A stretch of 50,721 nucleotides of DNA from Verrucomicrobiota bacterium (GCA_026397915.1 JAPLTX010000010.1:1-50721); one strand, 5' to 3'. Positions 32,725 to 40,359 are shown, counted from the first letter of the stretch. The notes: a model not told the origin generated them from the letters alone. A program made the numbers and translations.

Positions 32725-32799
32725 AGAATAGGTTGGATTCACAAAATCCGTCAGTGGGGTCTATACCCCATAGCGCCCTCCCGCTCTCCGGCTTATCTT
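32725..32799. promoter_or_regulatory. bidirectional dyad operator/promoter copy 6
   Basis: GTGGGGT-CTAT-ACCCCAT at 32754-32771. Rightward: 22 bp, then TATCTT (32794-32799) and ATG 9 nt on at 32809. Leftward: 23 bp, then TATTCT (plus-strand 32725-32730) and ATG 5 nt on at 32719. Both directions meet the spacing rule, so one operator seems to serve two divergent genes. Confidence 0.75.
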
Positions 32800-32808
32800 T
32801 ACGGCATA

Positions 32809-33387
32809 ATGAATAATGCAAAACGTAATCTTTCTTTTATTGTAGCCATGGTATTCGCATTCACATGCGTGGCGGGGGCCGGCGACCCGACCGCTTTTGA
32901 AATGGCGAAGATGGGCAACCAATACGTAGGGGTTCAAAGCAAGGATAAGGTAGTGCAGATCCGCTCTGAAAAATCCGTCGGTAGCCTGACGCCGAACATC
33001 TGGTATGTGGTTTATTACGACCCGGATGCGACGTTCAAAGCCGTCGAAGTGAAGGTTGGCGCGGGCCAAAAACTGAATGTCTCGCATCCGTTGCGGGTCT
33101 TGGAAATGGCCAATGACAAGCACATGGTGTTAGACAAGGATAAATTGAGAGTGGACTCGGACCGGGCCTTGAAGATAGCCACGTCACAGCCGCTCCTGCA
33201 CAATCTTACTCTCAAGGCGTCCAAGCTCACACTGGGACATGGCGACGAAGGGCCGGTGTGGAGGGTCCAATTGTGGGCGGCCAAACTGAAGGATCCTAAC
33301 GACGACGCGGACATCGGTGTGGTTGTTCTTTCTGCCACCGATGGCTCGGTCGTCAAAGCCGACCTGCACCCGAACAGAGTGGATTGA
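32809..33387 (+). CDS. exported protein of unknown function
   Basis: A 192-residue protein with a signal peptide (NLSFIVAMVFAFTCVAGAG). The C-terminal part (VWRVQLWAAKLKDPNDDADIGVVVLSATDGSVVKADLHPNRVD) resembles PepSY-type periplasmic modules (WxVxL...G.V..D). The middle includes YYDPDATFKAVEVKVGAGQKLN and HMVLDKDKLRVDSDRALKIA. No catalytic residues are apparent. It is transcribed from operator copy 6 and nearly leaderless (9 nt from the -10). Probably a periplasmic envelope-stress protein. Confidence 0.65.
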   Translation: MNNAKRNLSFIVAMVFAFTCVAGAGDPTAFEMAKMGNQYVGVQSKDKVVQIRSEKSVGSLTPNIWYVVYYDPDATFKAVEVKVGAGQKLNVSHPLRVLEMANDKHMVLDKDKLRVDSDRALKIATSQPLLHNLTLKASKLTLGHGDEGPVWRVQLWAAKLKDPNDDADIGVVVLSATDGSVVKADLHPNRVD

Positions 33388-33519
33388 AGGCAAGTGCGCC
33401 GCGGTGATCTCGTGGTGAACATCCGGTATCAACCGATCCTGGAGACTCAGGAACAGCAGAGATACGCCTGACGGGGTGAGGGGAATCTGAAGATGCGCAT
33501 GGCTTGCGGGGTTTTCCTT

Positions 33520-33565
33520 GTGGGGTGGACACCCCATAGCACCACTCGCGGCCTGGGACTACGAT
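33520..33565 (+). promoter_or_regulatory. dyad operator/promoter copy 7
   Basis: GTGGGGT-GGAC-ACCCCAT at 33520-33537, AGCACC, 22 bp to TACGAT (33560-33565), GTG start 5 nt on at 33571. The upstream flank GGGGTTTTCCTT is shared with copy 3. Confidence 0.75.
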
Positions 33566-33570
33566 CGGTC

Positions 33571-34578
33571 GTGAAAACTTTGAAACCGCAGATTATACTT
33601 TGGACGCTTGCTGTCGCCAGTGTGGCTCTCACCTTGAACGCCCGGGCCGAAACCTTGGGGCTGTCCCAACTGACTGCGCCATGCCAACAGGTGGCCACTG
33701 TAACGGCGCATCAACCAACCACAACGGAAACGACGTCAAAACAACGCACGTTACCGCGCGACCTTATGCCACCATTGAAGGCATCCGAACTGATCGGCAT
33801 GATGGTGAAGAACCCGCAGGGCCGGTCGCTCGGTGTGGTCAGAGATATGGCGTTCGACACCCGACTCGGCCGCGTCGTGTATGTGGCGGTTTCATCCGGC
33901 GGCCTTTTCGGGATGGGTCGTCCTTGGCGGGCGGTGCCTCCATCGGCGCTAAGTTTTTCCGCAGAGAAGCGTAAGACTCTTATTCTCGACATCAGCCCGG
34001 AACGCTGGGCGGAGGCACCGGTCTTTCATAAAATGCGGCTGAACGAGTTGGCCGCCGAAGACACTCGTCGGAGCATCCACCAATACTTCAACCAGTCTTG
34101 GCCTGGCTCCGAAGCTGCCAAGGCTCAGGTTCCACAGAACGTCACTTCTCAGGCCAGGGCGGTTCCGATTTCAAGCGGGCGGCAAACGGGTGATCTGGCC
34201 ACGGTTGCAACCACGTTGCATGTGGCCAGCGACATCCTCGATCGCGCGGCGGTAACGAATCGCCAGGGTCAGAACCTTGGAAGAATCCACGATGTGCTCC
34301 TTGATCCCGGTGGCGGCAAAGGGAGCCTCGCTATCATCGAGTTCGGAGGCGCGCTCAAGGAGAAAGATCAGTTCACGGTTCCCATCCGCTTGTTCGCTTT
34401 CATGCCTGGATATCGCAGCGTCCTCCTTGATGCAAACCGAAGGATGTTTACCGAGGCCCGCCCGTTTGATGCCGGGAAATGGAGCGGTGCGACGGCGGGC
34501 GCCCTCGAAGTCTGCCGGTTCCAAGGGCTGGCGGTCTCTTCGTCCGTGCAGACAGCACAAACCCGGTCTCCATATTGA
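33571..34578 (+). CDS. exported double PRC-barrel domain protein
   Basis: A 335-residue protein begun at GTG 33571, 5 nt past the -10 box; the frame is open to 33493 through the operator, which is unlikely to be coding. Signal peptide KPQIILWTLAVASVALTLNARA. Two PRC-barrel domains: about 70-135 (KASELIGMMVKNPQGRSLGVVRDMAFD...YVAVSSGG) and 225-290 (ASDILDRAAVTNRQGQNLGRIHDVLLDP...SLAIIEFGG). PRC-barrel proteins of this exported kind are commonly induced by general stress in Gram-negative soil bacteria and may bind envelope components. Confidence 0.82.
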   Translation: MKTLKPQIILWTLAVASVALTLNARAETLGLSQLTAPCQQVATVTAHQPTTTETTSKQRTLPRDLMPPLKASELIGMMVKNPQGRSLGVVRDMAFDTRLGRVVYVAVSSGGLFGMGRPWRAVPPSALSFSAEKRKTLILDISPERWAEAPVFHKMRLNELAAEDTRRSIHQYFNQSWPGSEAAKAQVPQNVTSQARAVPISSGRQTGDLATVATTLHVASDILDRAAVTNRQGQNLGRIHDVLLDPGGGKGSLAIIEFGGALKEKDQFTVPIRLFAFMPGYRSVLLDANRRMFTEARPFDAGKWSGATAGALEVCRFQGLAVSSSVQTAQTRSPY

Positions 34579-34697
34579 TCATCAATTGCATTCTTCGACG
34601 ACGTGTCCGGCTCCCGTAGAATCTCATCGCGGAGGCTGATAACAACAGCCTGAACGGCACTTTGAAGAAGAACACGTTGGATTCGCAAGGTCCGGCA

Positions 34698-34744
34698 GTG
34701 GGGTCAACACCCCATAGCGTCCATGAGGCACTCGCGCCTATCTT
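34698..34744 (+). promoter_or_regulatory. dyad operator/promoter copy 8
   Basis: GTGGGGT-CAAC-ACCCCAT at 34698-34715, 23 bp to TATCTT (34739-34744), ATG 8 nt on at 34753. Almost identical to copy 4 from operator to start codon. The left flank (GAATCCAAC) matches copy 6, but the leftward -10 is weaker (TGTTCT) and no gene follows it. Confidence 0.75.
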
Positions 34745-34752
34745 GTTTTGCC

Positions 34753-34911
34753 ATGAAAAATAATCGCAAGAAGACGACACGAACGTTTGGTGGTTTCATC
34801 GCGGACATTTACAGCGCCCGCGGCAGACAGCGGGCGGCCAGAATTGTGCGGTTCGCCGTCAACGAGCACTTCGTTGTGTTTTCAGGGCAGCATCGCTTTG
34901 TGGTTTCCTAA
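34753..34911 (+). CDS. small basic conserved protein (copy B)
   Basis: A 52-residue paralogue of 14597-14755: MKNNRKKTTRTFGGFIADIY...RQRAARIVRFAVNEHFVVFSGQHRFVVS. Differences are mostly conservative, and third-position changes between the two copies indicate selection on the protein. ATG 34753 is chosen because of the promoter spacing; an upstream in-frame ATG at 34723 lies between operator and -10. Followed 17 nt later by the DUF2934-like gene. Confidence 0.68.
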   Translation: MKNNRKKTTRTFGGFIADIYSARGRQRAARIVRFAVNEHFVVFSGQHRFVVS

Positions 34912-34928
34912 ACGGAACTGGAGACGCC

Positions 34929-35093
34929 ATGAGAAACAAAATACTGCAGACAAACCATCATAAGCCCAAGCGCGAAGATATCGCGTATTTGGCCTATCTG
35001 ACTTGGGAGAGAGAAGGGCGTCCTAATGACCGCGACACGGAGTATTGGATCCAAGCCGAGACACAATTGTGGGCGCAAGGCTGGTGGAGCTAA
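34929..35093 (+). CDS. DUF2934-like small protein
   Basis: A 54-residue protein, MRNKILQTNHHKPKRED then IAYLAYLTWEREGRPNDRDTEYWIQAETQL, which is the DUF2934 pattern (I-x2-x-A-Y-x2-W-E-x-E-G-R-P-x4-D-x2-Y-W-x2-A-E). It is translated from the same short transcript as the basic protein before it. DUF2934 proteins are of unknown function and frequent in soil Proteobacteria, Acidobacteria and Verrucomicrobia. Confidence 0.72.
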   Translation: MRNKILQTNHHKPKREDIAYLAYLTWEREGRPNDRDTEYWIQAETQLWAQGWWS

Positions 35094-35275
35094 AGAACAA
35101 AGCGACTGCGGAAAATAGACCGCGCAATCTCTACAGAGTTCGGGCAATGAGAACAATCACCAGAGGCTGGCTTCTTGAATCGGGCTTCAAAGCCATGAAG
35201 ACCGCGTCCGAAGCAATTCTGAGGCGATGGCGCCAATATCACGCCCGCACTACAGCATCCCCAAGGAGGCCTGTC

Positions 35276-35746
35276 ATGGAGCGAATCAGACAATTCTGGA
35301 GTAGCTTCAAAGACGCTGCCACCGTGTTCTCGTTCGTTGTCAATCTGGTGCTGGTCTTTGTGCTGCTGATCCTAGCGACGATCATTCGCCAACAACTGCC
35401 GATCAAGTTCGATCTGCCCGTCAAGTTCACGCTGCTACTCAACCAGAACACCACCGTAACGACGCTCACGCCCACACACATCAGCACTGTCGTTAACCTC
35501 TCACTGGGCGCATTTGGCAAGGTCAACGCCCCTGTGTCGATGGAATTGCCGGCTGGCACGCCGCTTCAGGTTAACTTGAAAATGGACATCCCGGTGAACA
35601 CAACGGTGTCGGTCAATCAAACCATCCCGGTTAACTTTGACCAAGGGCTGGCGATCAAGCTTGGCAAATCAGGATTGGTCCCGGTTGTCGCCGAACTGCG
35701 CAGCGTGGCCAAGCCTTACGTCGCCATGCAGAAGAGTCTGCCTTGA
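35276..35746 (+). CDS. single-pass membrane protein with Val/Asn/Pro-rich extracytoplasmic domain
   Basis: A 156-residue protein from ATG 35276, behind a strong AAGGAGG ribosome-binding site; the frame is open to 35045. One membrane helix (VFSFVVNLVLVFVLLILATII) is followed by a beta-prone region of short recurring elements (LPIKFDLPVKFTLLL, NTTVTTLTPTHISTVV, VPVVAEL). No family is recognised. It follows the DUF2934 gene by 180 bp and may be in the same transcript. Confidence 0.6.
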   Translation: MERIRQFWSSFKDAATVFSFVVNLVLVFVLLILATIIRQQLPIKFDLPVKFTLLLNQNTTVTTLTPTHISTVVNLSLGAFGKVNAPVSMELPAGTPLQVNLKMDIPVNTTVSVNQTIPVNFDQGLAIKLGKSGLVPVVAELRSVAKPYVAMQKSLP

Positions 35747-35903
35747 CGTTTCACTCGCTGCGGGCGGTGGCCGCAGCAGCCGAGCAATCTTTACGCGGTA
35801 GTTCGGTGCGCAACTTCATGGATGGCACCACAAACTGCGGCGACTGAGATTAGCAGTTACTAATGAGTGAACTGACAGCCGTAAGTGAGAAAGGAAGAAG
35901 TTT

Positions 35904-36329
35904 ATGAAAACAAGAGCAGGTTTATGGATTGACCATCGGAAGGCTGTGATTGTGCTGATTTCGGGCGAAAAGGAAGAAACCAAGATCATCCAATCCAATG
36001 TGGAAAGGCAGCCTGGACGGGTTGCTGGCGTGCGTTCGACGGCCTCGCACGAAGCGCAACAACTTCAGGCCGATGACAGCCGAGACCGGGAGTTCACGTA
36101 TCATCTTCAGCGTTATTATGACCAGATCATCGTTGTAATTCGTGACGCCGATGCGATTCTGATCTTCGGTCCCGGCGAGGCCAAAGGGGAGTTGAGAAAG
36201 CGTCTTGAACACGACAAACCTAGCGGACGTGTCCTGGCTGTGGAAACCAACGACAAGATGACGGATCATGAGATCGCGGAGAAAATTCGCGAGCGATTCC
36301 CAACTCCGGTGAGTGAGAAGGCAGCCTGA
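35904..36329 (+). CDS. eRF1/Pelota domain-like stress protein (translational-machinery type)
   Basis: A 141-residue protein starting MKTRAGLWIDHRKAVIVLISG, with DREFTYHLQRYYDQIIVVIRDADAILIFGPGEAKGELRKRLE in the middle. The pattern (G.W.D...A.....G; ...A..i.ifGPgeAK.el...le) fits the small bacterial eRF1_1/baeRF-like proteins that resemble the eRF1/Dom34 C-terminal fold and are often annotated as translational machinery proteins. RBS GGAAGAAG precedes ATG 35904. The final ten codons are duplicated as a remnant near 38.7 kb. Confidence 0.6.
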   Translation: MKTRAGLWIDHRKAVIVLISGEKEETKIIQSNVERQPGRVAGVRSTASHEAQQLQADDSRDREFTYHLQRYYDQIIVVIRDADAILIFGPGEAKGELRKRLEHDKPSGRVLAVETNDKMTDHEIAEKIRERFPTPVSEKAA

Positions 36330-36360
36330 ATTTGTTGAGGAGCTGTTGCTGTGGCGCGAC
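36294..36360 (+). repeat. dispersed repeat, source copy at the eRF1-like gene end
   Basis: About 67 bp covering the last codons and stop of the eRF1-like gene plus AATTTGTTGAGGAGCTGTTGC. A diverged copy lies at 38691-38760 and a shorter one at 37061-37086. The longer copies retain the stop codon and the GAGGAGCTGTTGC tail. Confidence 0.6.
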
Positions 36361-36373
36361 TAATGAGCTGCGC

Positions 36374-37027
36374 ATGACGAACGCCGTGCCTATACCCCAA
36401 CGGTCGCAATCTCTCGGGGAGGAGATTGCAAACAGCGTGAGCCACGGCATTGGCTTCGTGGCCGCCCTGGTTGGGATGCCGTTTCTCTTGTTGGCCGCGA
36501 TTCGGCGCGCTGACACCGCGATCCTCGTCGGGGCCAGCGTCTTCGCAGCGACAGTCACGCTGCTATATCTGGTATCAACCCTCTATCACGGCCTTCGCAT
36601 CAACACGGCCAAGCGCGTTTTCCGGGTGCTTGATCATCAAGCCATCTTCCTCCTTATCGCCGGGACCTACACGATGTTTACACTCGGCATTCTTCGGGGC
36701 TGGCTGGGCTGGACTCTGTTTGGAATCGTCTGGAGTCTGGCCATTGGCGGTATTGTGCTGAAAGTGATGGGAGGGCTGCGTTACCCGGTGTTTTTCACAT
36801 GCCTTTACGTAAGCATGGGATGGCTTGTGCTGGCAGCAGTTTACCCGTTGTCGGTTTTGGTTCCGAAAGCAGCTTTACTTTGGCTGCTGGCGGGAGGCGT
36901 TGCTTACACGGCAGGCATCGCGTTCTTTGCCGCGAAGCGAATTCGCTACGCCCACTTCATCTGGCATTTGTTCGTCCTCGTCGGCACAGTTTGTCACTTC
37001 TTCGCCGTGCTGTCGTGCGTGGCATGA
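36374..37027 (+). CDS. hemolysin III/TrhA-family (PAQR) membrane protein
   Basis: A 217-residue protein from ATG 36374 (frame open to 36332). Seven membrane helices and the PAQR motifs EEIANSVSHGIGF (N-terminal), LVSTLYHGL (SxxxH), RVLDHQAIFLLIAGTYTMF (D..H) and HFIWHLFVLVGTVCHFFAV (HxxxH) are all present. Members are metal-dependent membrane enzymes of ill-defined substrate, linked to membrane energetics in E. coli TrhA. It follows the eRF1-like gene closely. Confidence 0.9.
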   Translation: MTNAVPIPQRSQSLGEEIANSVSHGIGFVAALVGMPFLLLAAIRRADTAILVGASVFAATVTLLYLVSTLYHGLRINTAKRVFRVLDHQAIFLLIAGTYTMFTLGILRGWLGWTLFGIVWSLAIGGIVLKVMGGLRYPVFFTCLYVSMGWLVLAAVYPLSVLVPKAALLWLLAGGVAYTAGIAFFAAKRIRYAHFIWHLFVLVGTVCHFFAVLSCVA

Positions 37028-37060
37028 GGATGCTGACGAGCGGAACATTGCCCACCATCT

Positions 37061-37086
37061 GCGGCCGATTCCAATCCGGTTGTGTG
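37061..37086 (+). repeat. dispersed repeat, short copy
   Basis: 26 bp beginning GCGGCCGATTCCAATCCGG, matching 38691-38716 at 24 of 26 positions and related to the end of the eRF1-like gene. Confidence 0.5.
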
Positions 37087-37098
37087 CATCGTTGCTTG

Positions 37099-37203
37099 TC
37101 AAGGTGACCGTCGCACAAAACGCCACCACCAAAGCAAAAACCCCGCCGCGAACACCCCAACCACGAGCGATCCGAAGATTGCCAAGCCTATTAGCGCATT
37201 CAC
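37099..37203 (-). CDS. possible 34-aa membrane protein
   Basis: GTG at 37203 opens a 34-codon frame, MNALIGLAIFGSLVVGVFAAG then FLLWWWRFVRRSP, consisting of one transmembrane helix with a positive tail (positive-inside consistent). It follows the exported 109-aa protein on the same strand by 73 bp. No clear ribosome-binding site, so it may depend on coupling or be spurious. Confidence 0.35.
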   Translation of the reverse strand: MNALIGLAIFGSLVVGVFAAGFLLWWWRFVRRSP

Positions 37204-37276
37204 ATTGATTTGTTTGACGCTCGATACCCCTGCGACGTCACATTTGGGTCTGGATGTTCTGCGCTACACACGTCCC

Positions 37277-37606
37277 TCACCGCCACGTGCTGGTGAAACC
37301 GTTTACCGACGGCGGCGGCTCGACGAAGGAATACGCGGCATGCCACGCATTCAACCGCCGCACTTCCCAAGGTGAGAGTTGTTTCCGGTCGAGCGGGTCC
37401 ACGCGTCGCAACCATTCCTTCGAACCGACACGCGGCAACGGTGCTGCTTCGGCTCCACGCGGCGGTCTTGCGGTCAGAGGCGGTGGGTATGAATACTCGA
37501 AAGTGACCTTGTTCTTCTTCAGTGCAGGAGTGGCGGGCGTGTCGGCGCCGAGCGCAACAACGACAGTCCCCATCAGTAACAGGATTGTCAGCGAAATCGT
37601 TTTCAT
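37277..37606 (-). CDS. small exported protein of unknown function
   Basis: A 109-residue protein with a good signal peptide (MKTISLTILLLMGTVVVALGAD). The mature part is Pro/Arg-rich (TFEYSYPPPLTARPPRGAEAAP) and ends in a motif-like segment, GSKEWLRRVDPLDRKQLSPWEVRRLNAWHAAYSF. It is driven by operator copy 9. Unknown family; probably periplasmic. Confidence 0.6.
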   Translation of the reverse strand: MKTISLTILLLMGTVVVALGADTPATPALKKNKVTFEYSYPPPLTARPPRGAEAAPLPRVGSKEWLRRVDPLDRKQLSPWEVRRLNAWHAAYSFVEPPPSVNGFTSTWR

Positions 37607-37617
37607 AAGATGCTGTG

Positions 37618-37664
37618 AACGTAAGCCTGATAGTGGGAGAGGGCCTATGGGGTGTTGACCCTAC
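37618..37664 (-). promoter_or_regulatory. dyad operator/promoter copy 9 (minus strand)
   Basis: Read on the minus strand, GTAGGGT-CAAC-ACCCCAT (plus 37647-37664), 23 bp to TACGTT (plus 37618-37623) and ATG 11 nt on at 37606. The -10 region (GGCTTACGTTCACAG) is the same as in copy 5. Confidence 0.72.
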
Positions 37665-37830
37665 TGCCGGATTTTGAGAATCAGAACAGAGATAATAGCT
37701 GTCCGGCTTGCTCAAGGACACTGGGCGTGCTGGTTCGCATCGGTGGAAACGCTGGCAGCAAGATGAGGTCCGAGGTGACGCCGTGAAACGGTGCCGGTAA
37801 CGGCTGGTCAGGTTTGACCCAGAGGCAGCT

Positions 37831-38325
37831 CTAAATCTTCCATTGCACGCCCGGCAACTGAAGCGATGCCGCAATTGCATTACACAAACTGATGGGGTTC
37901 AACTCGTCCTTATGAACGAAAGCCGCCGCCATGGATTCCAGATCCTGCACGATGTCCTCGCGTCGCTGACCCGCCACTACGACCACAGGGATGCACATGC
38001 CGTCTGCACGTATCGTCCGCAACACGTCCCCGCCGCCCAGATACGGCATGTTCCAATCCAGCACGGCCAAGGCGAACCGGCTCCGGCGAAGCTTCTCCAG
38101 CGCCATTCTACCGTTTGCGGCACACTCCACCAGCATGTCGCGCTCGAACGGCCACGCCTTGCCGAGATGTCTGATCGTCAGTTCGCGATCCGTCTCGCAG
38201 TCGTCCGCCACCAACACGCGCGCGGGACTTGGAAGTGCCGTGCCGCTGGCTCGAGCAAGGACTTCGGGCTTGATCACACCGGTCCGTTGATCACGGGTGA
38301 ACACCGGGAGTTGTTTGTCGTTCAC
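37831..38325 (-). CDS. stand-alone response-regulator receiver protein
   Basis: A 164-residue protein with GTG start. A 34-residue N-terminal extension is followed by a receiver domain: DD pair at 41-42, phospho-acceptor Asp90 in LAVLDWNMPYLGGG, and Lys in FVHKDEL. There is no output domain. It is driven by operator copy 10 with the GTG 6 nt after the -10 box. It could be the partner of the orphan soluble kinase at 17158 or a phosphate sink for the HisKA_3 kinases. Confidence 0.82.
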   Translation of the reverse strand: MNDKQLPVFTRDQRTGVIKPEVLARASGTALPSPARVLVADDCETDRELTIRHLGKAWPFERDMLVECAANGRMALEKLRRSRFALAVLDWNMPYLGGGDVLRTIRADGMCIPVVVVAGQRREDIVQDLESMAAAFVHKDELNPISLCNAIAASLQLPGVQWKI

Positions 38326-38331
38326 GGCTTG

Positions 38332-38378
38332 AGAATAGGAAGGAACCCCGGGCGGCCGCTATGGGGTGTTCACCCCAT
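38332..38378 (-). promoter_or_regulatory. dyad operator/promoter copy 10 (minus strand, possibly bidirectional)
   Basis: Perfect ATGGGGT-GTTC-ACCCCAT at 38361-38378, extended to 22 bp (CT...AG, 38359-38380), the same sequence as copy 1. Minus strand: 23 bp to TATTCT (plus 38332-38337), GTG start 6 nt on. Plus strand: 22 bp to TAAGAT (38401-38406), 4 nt from an ATG with a two-codon frame; the zinc-ribbon-like gene at 38453 may be served from it. Confidence 0.75.
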
Positions 38379-38452
38379 AGAGAAGAGCCTGCGCATGGCG
38401 TAAGATGCACATGCGATAAGAACGAAACGTGGAACAACAAGGGTGCTACACA

Positions 38453-38671
38453 ATGAACATACGATCTGAAATGAGTCGGAGCAGTCGGCCTGAAACCACT
38501 CCGTTCTGTAGACGTTGCGGGGTGCGGCTGCTCGATGCCAATCGTGCGCTTCGAGTCATTGGATGCTGTCACGTGTGTTCCACGGTCAGAGGACGGGTCG
38601 CGGCCCGCAAATCCATATACCGGATTCGAGTGCCAGTGGCGGGTTTTTTGCCTGCAAGCTTCTGGAAGTGA
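38453..38671 (+). CDS. small zinc-ribbon-like protein
   Basis: A 72-residue protein starting MNIRSEMSRSSRPETTPFC. Two Cys pairs (FCRRCG and CCHVCS) are separated by 16 residues in the layout of a four-Cys zinc ribbon. The rest is basic (RGRVAARKSIYRIRV). No family is recognised. Another open frame covers the same stretch, but it lacks the Cys pattern. Confidence 0.4.
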   Translation: MNIRSEMSRSSRPETTPFCRRCGVRLLDANRALRVIGCCHVCSTVRGRVAARKSIYRIRVPVAGFLPASFWK

Positions 38672-38690
38672 CGTTGGTCAGATGCTGGGG

Positions 38691-38760
38691 GCGGCCGATT
38701 CCGATCCGGTTGCGTGAGAAGGGCGCCTGAGTTTATTGAGGAGCTGTTGCCGTGGCGCGA
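38691..38760 (+). repeat. dispersed repeat, remnant of the eRF1-like gene 3' end
   Basis: 70 bp resembling 36294-36360. It encodes ...RLREKGA-stop in the frame equivalent to ...VSEKAA-stop, followed by the shared GAGGAGCTGTTGC and GTGGCGCGA. The rest of the gene is missing, so it is a leftover of a past duplication upstream of the cbpA-like gene. Confidence 0.55.
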
Positions 38761-38887
38761 ACCCGCTCATGGCAAGAGGCGAGAATCATATTGCCCTCGA
38801 AGTTGCCTCATGTGGACTGTGGGGATAAAGTTGCTCGTCTGTCCGTGGTCATTGTGAGCGATCAGAATCATTCACCCGGAGCCAGCA

Positions 38888-39868
38888 ATGCCCGTCGAAT
38901 TCAAGAACTACTACAATGTTCTCGGCGTAGCTCCAGACGCGAGCGACGCGGAGATCAAGAAGGCCTACCGAAAACTCGCAGGCAAATACCACCCCGACGT
39001 AGCCAAAGACAAAACCACTGCCGAAGAAAAGTTCAAGGACCTCAACGAGGCCCACGAAGTCCTCAGCGACCCGGACAAACGGCGGAAGTATGATGAATTG
39101 GGCGCAAACTGGAATCATCCCGAGCGGCAGGCATCGCGGCAGAGCGGTGGATACGGAGGATTCAGCGGAGGTCCGGAAGAAGGTTCTGAATTCCATTTTG
39201 AGGGGACGGGCTTCAGCGATTTCTTCGAGCAGTTTTTCGGCAGTCGCGGTCGCCCATCCAGTGGTTTCGGTGGACCGTGGGAGCATGGCACGGGAGCCGA
39301 GGCAGTCGCACAGCACGGTCAAGACATCGAAGGCGACATTCTGGTGACGCTTGCCGAAGTCTTGCACGGTTCGACGCGCACGATCAGGCTGCAGCGCACC
39401 GATCCGCGCACAGGGCAATCCACACTACAGACATTGCAGGTGAGAATCCCACCCGGCGTTCGTGCGGCGCAACTCATCCGTCTCACGGGCAAAGGACAGG
39501 AGGGCGTGGGCGGAGGTGACCCAGGACACCTGTATTTGCGCGTCAAGTTTGCCAAGCACCCCGACTTCCGCGTGCGTGGCGCCGACTTGTATTACGATTT
39601 GGAACTGTCTCCTTGGGAAGCGGTGATGGGCGCCACCATCCACATGCCAACTCTTGATGGAACAGTCTCCTTGAGAATCCCGGCTGGCACAACGGCTGAA
39701 CGGCAATTCCGTTTGCACAAGAAGGGTTTGCCCACAGGTGACGGAACACGGGGCGACTTGTATGCCATTGTGTCCATCCAGGTCCCGGCACGCCTTGCTC
39801 CCGAAGAAAAAGCCCTGTGGGAGCAGTTGGCCACGAAATCAACATTCAATCCGAGGAAAACCTCATGA
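38888..39868 (+). CDS. cbpA: CbpA-type DnaJ co-chaperone
   Basis: A 326-residue Hsp40 of class II. J-domain residues 1-70 have the HPD motif (KYHPDVAKDK). A Gly/Phe-rich linker follows (GGYGGFSGGPEEGSEFHFEGTGFSDFFEQFFGSRG). The two C-terminal beta domains include GDILVTLAEVLHGSTRTI and LTGKGQEGVGGGDPGHLYLRV. No CxxCxGxG zinc finger is present, which separates it from DnaJ. It stimulates DnaK. The next gene encodes the CbpM modulator and overlaps by 4 nt, as in E. coli cbpAM. Confidence 0.92.
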   Translation: MPVEFKNYYNVLGVAPDASDAEIKKAYRKLAGKYHPDVAKDKTTAEEKFKDLNEAHEVLSDPDKRRKYDELGANWNHPERQASRQSGGYGGFSGGPEEGSEFHFEGTGFSDFFEQFFGSRGRPSSGFGGPWEHGTGAEAVAQHGQDIEGDILVTLAEVLHGSTRTIRLQRTDPRTGQSTLQTLQVRIPPGVRAAQLIRLTGKGQEGVGGGDPGHLYLRVKFAKHPDFRVRGADLYYDLELSPWEAVMGATIHMPTLDGTVSLRIPAGTTAERQFRLHKKGLPTGDGTRGDLYAIVSIQVPARLAPEEKALWEQLATKSTFNPRKTS

Positions 39869-40203
39869 GCAAAAAAGCTGTTCCGGACACCCCATCGCCC
39901 TTTGCTCTTGAGTTGTTTCAGCCGAAGCCAAGCGTTCTTTACAGCCTCGATGCAGCCGCCTATCTCGCGGGCGTCCCCCGCCGTTCCATTCTGATCTATT
40001 GTCGCGCCGGCCTTGTGCGACCGGTCCTTCAGCCACCGTATGACGCGATGGAATTCACGGAAGAGGCAATTCATACTATTCGCCGGCTCGAGCACTTACG
40101 GGCCGTTCATGGCGTCGGCCTAGCCTGGCTCAAAGCCATGTTCGATCTACTCGATGAGGTGGAGCGCCTGCGCGCCGAGTTGCGTTTCTTGCGCAACCAG
40201 TGA
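39865..40203 (+). CDS. cbpM: CbpM-like chaperone modulator (MerR-like fold)
   Basis: A 112-residue protein whose ATG overlaps the cbpA stop (ATGA). The middle LYSLDAAAYLAGVPRRSILIYCRAGLVRP is a MerR-like helix-turn-helix, followed by FTEEAIHTIRRLEHLRAVHGVGLAWLKAMFDLLDEVERLRAELRFL, the CbpM coiled coil. CbpM binds the J-domain of CbpA and inhibits it, so this pair is self-regulating. Confidence 0.85.
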   Translation: MSKKAVPDTPSPFALELFQPKPSVLYSLDAAAYLAGVPRRSILIYCRAGLVRPVLQPPYDAMEFTEEAIHTIRRLEHLRAVHGVGLAWLKAMFDLLDEVERLRAELRFLRNQ

Positions 40204-40305
40204 AGTGGCGTTGTTCTCCGTTTGTGACAATCTCTGCTCAACCAACGGCCGCCCCAAGACACTGGCCGGAGGACTGGAGAACGCCTGACTTCATAAAACC
40301 TCCGT

Positions 40306-40353
40306 ATGGGGTAAACACCCCATAGCGTCCACTAGGGGTTCACGGCATATTCT
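40306..40353 (+). promoter_or_regulatory. dyad operator/promoter copy 11
   Basis: Perfect ATGGGGT-AAAC-ACCCCAT at 40306-40323, AGCGTCC, 24 bp to TATTCT (40348-40353), ATG 6 nt on at 40360. GGGGTTC and TATTCTCAAG in the spacer and leader are also found in copy 10. Confidence 0.75.
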
Positions 40354-40359
40354 CAAGTC

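Noticed and set aside
34448..34780. A 110-codon minus-strand frame across dyad copy 8
   Set aside because: It runs through the operator and the start of a conserved plus-strand gene; the leftward -10 is weak and no start codon is suitably placed.
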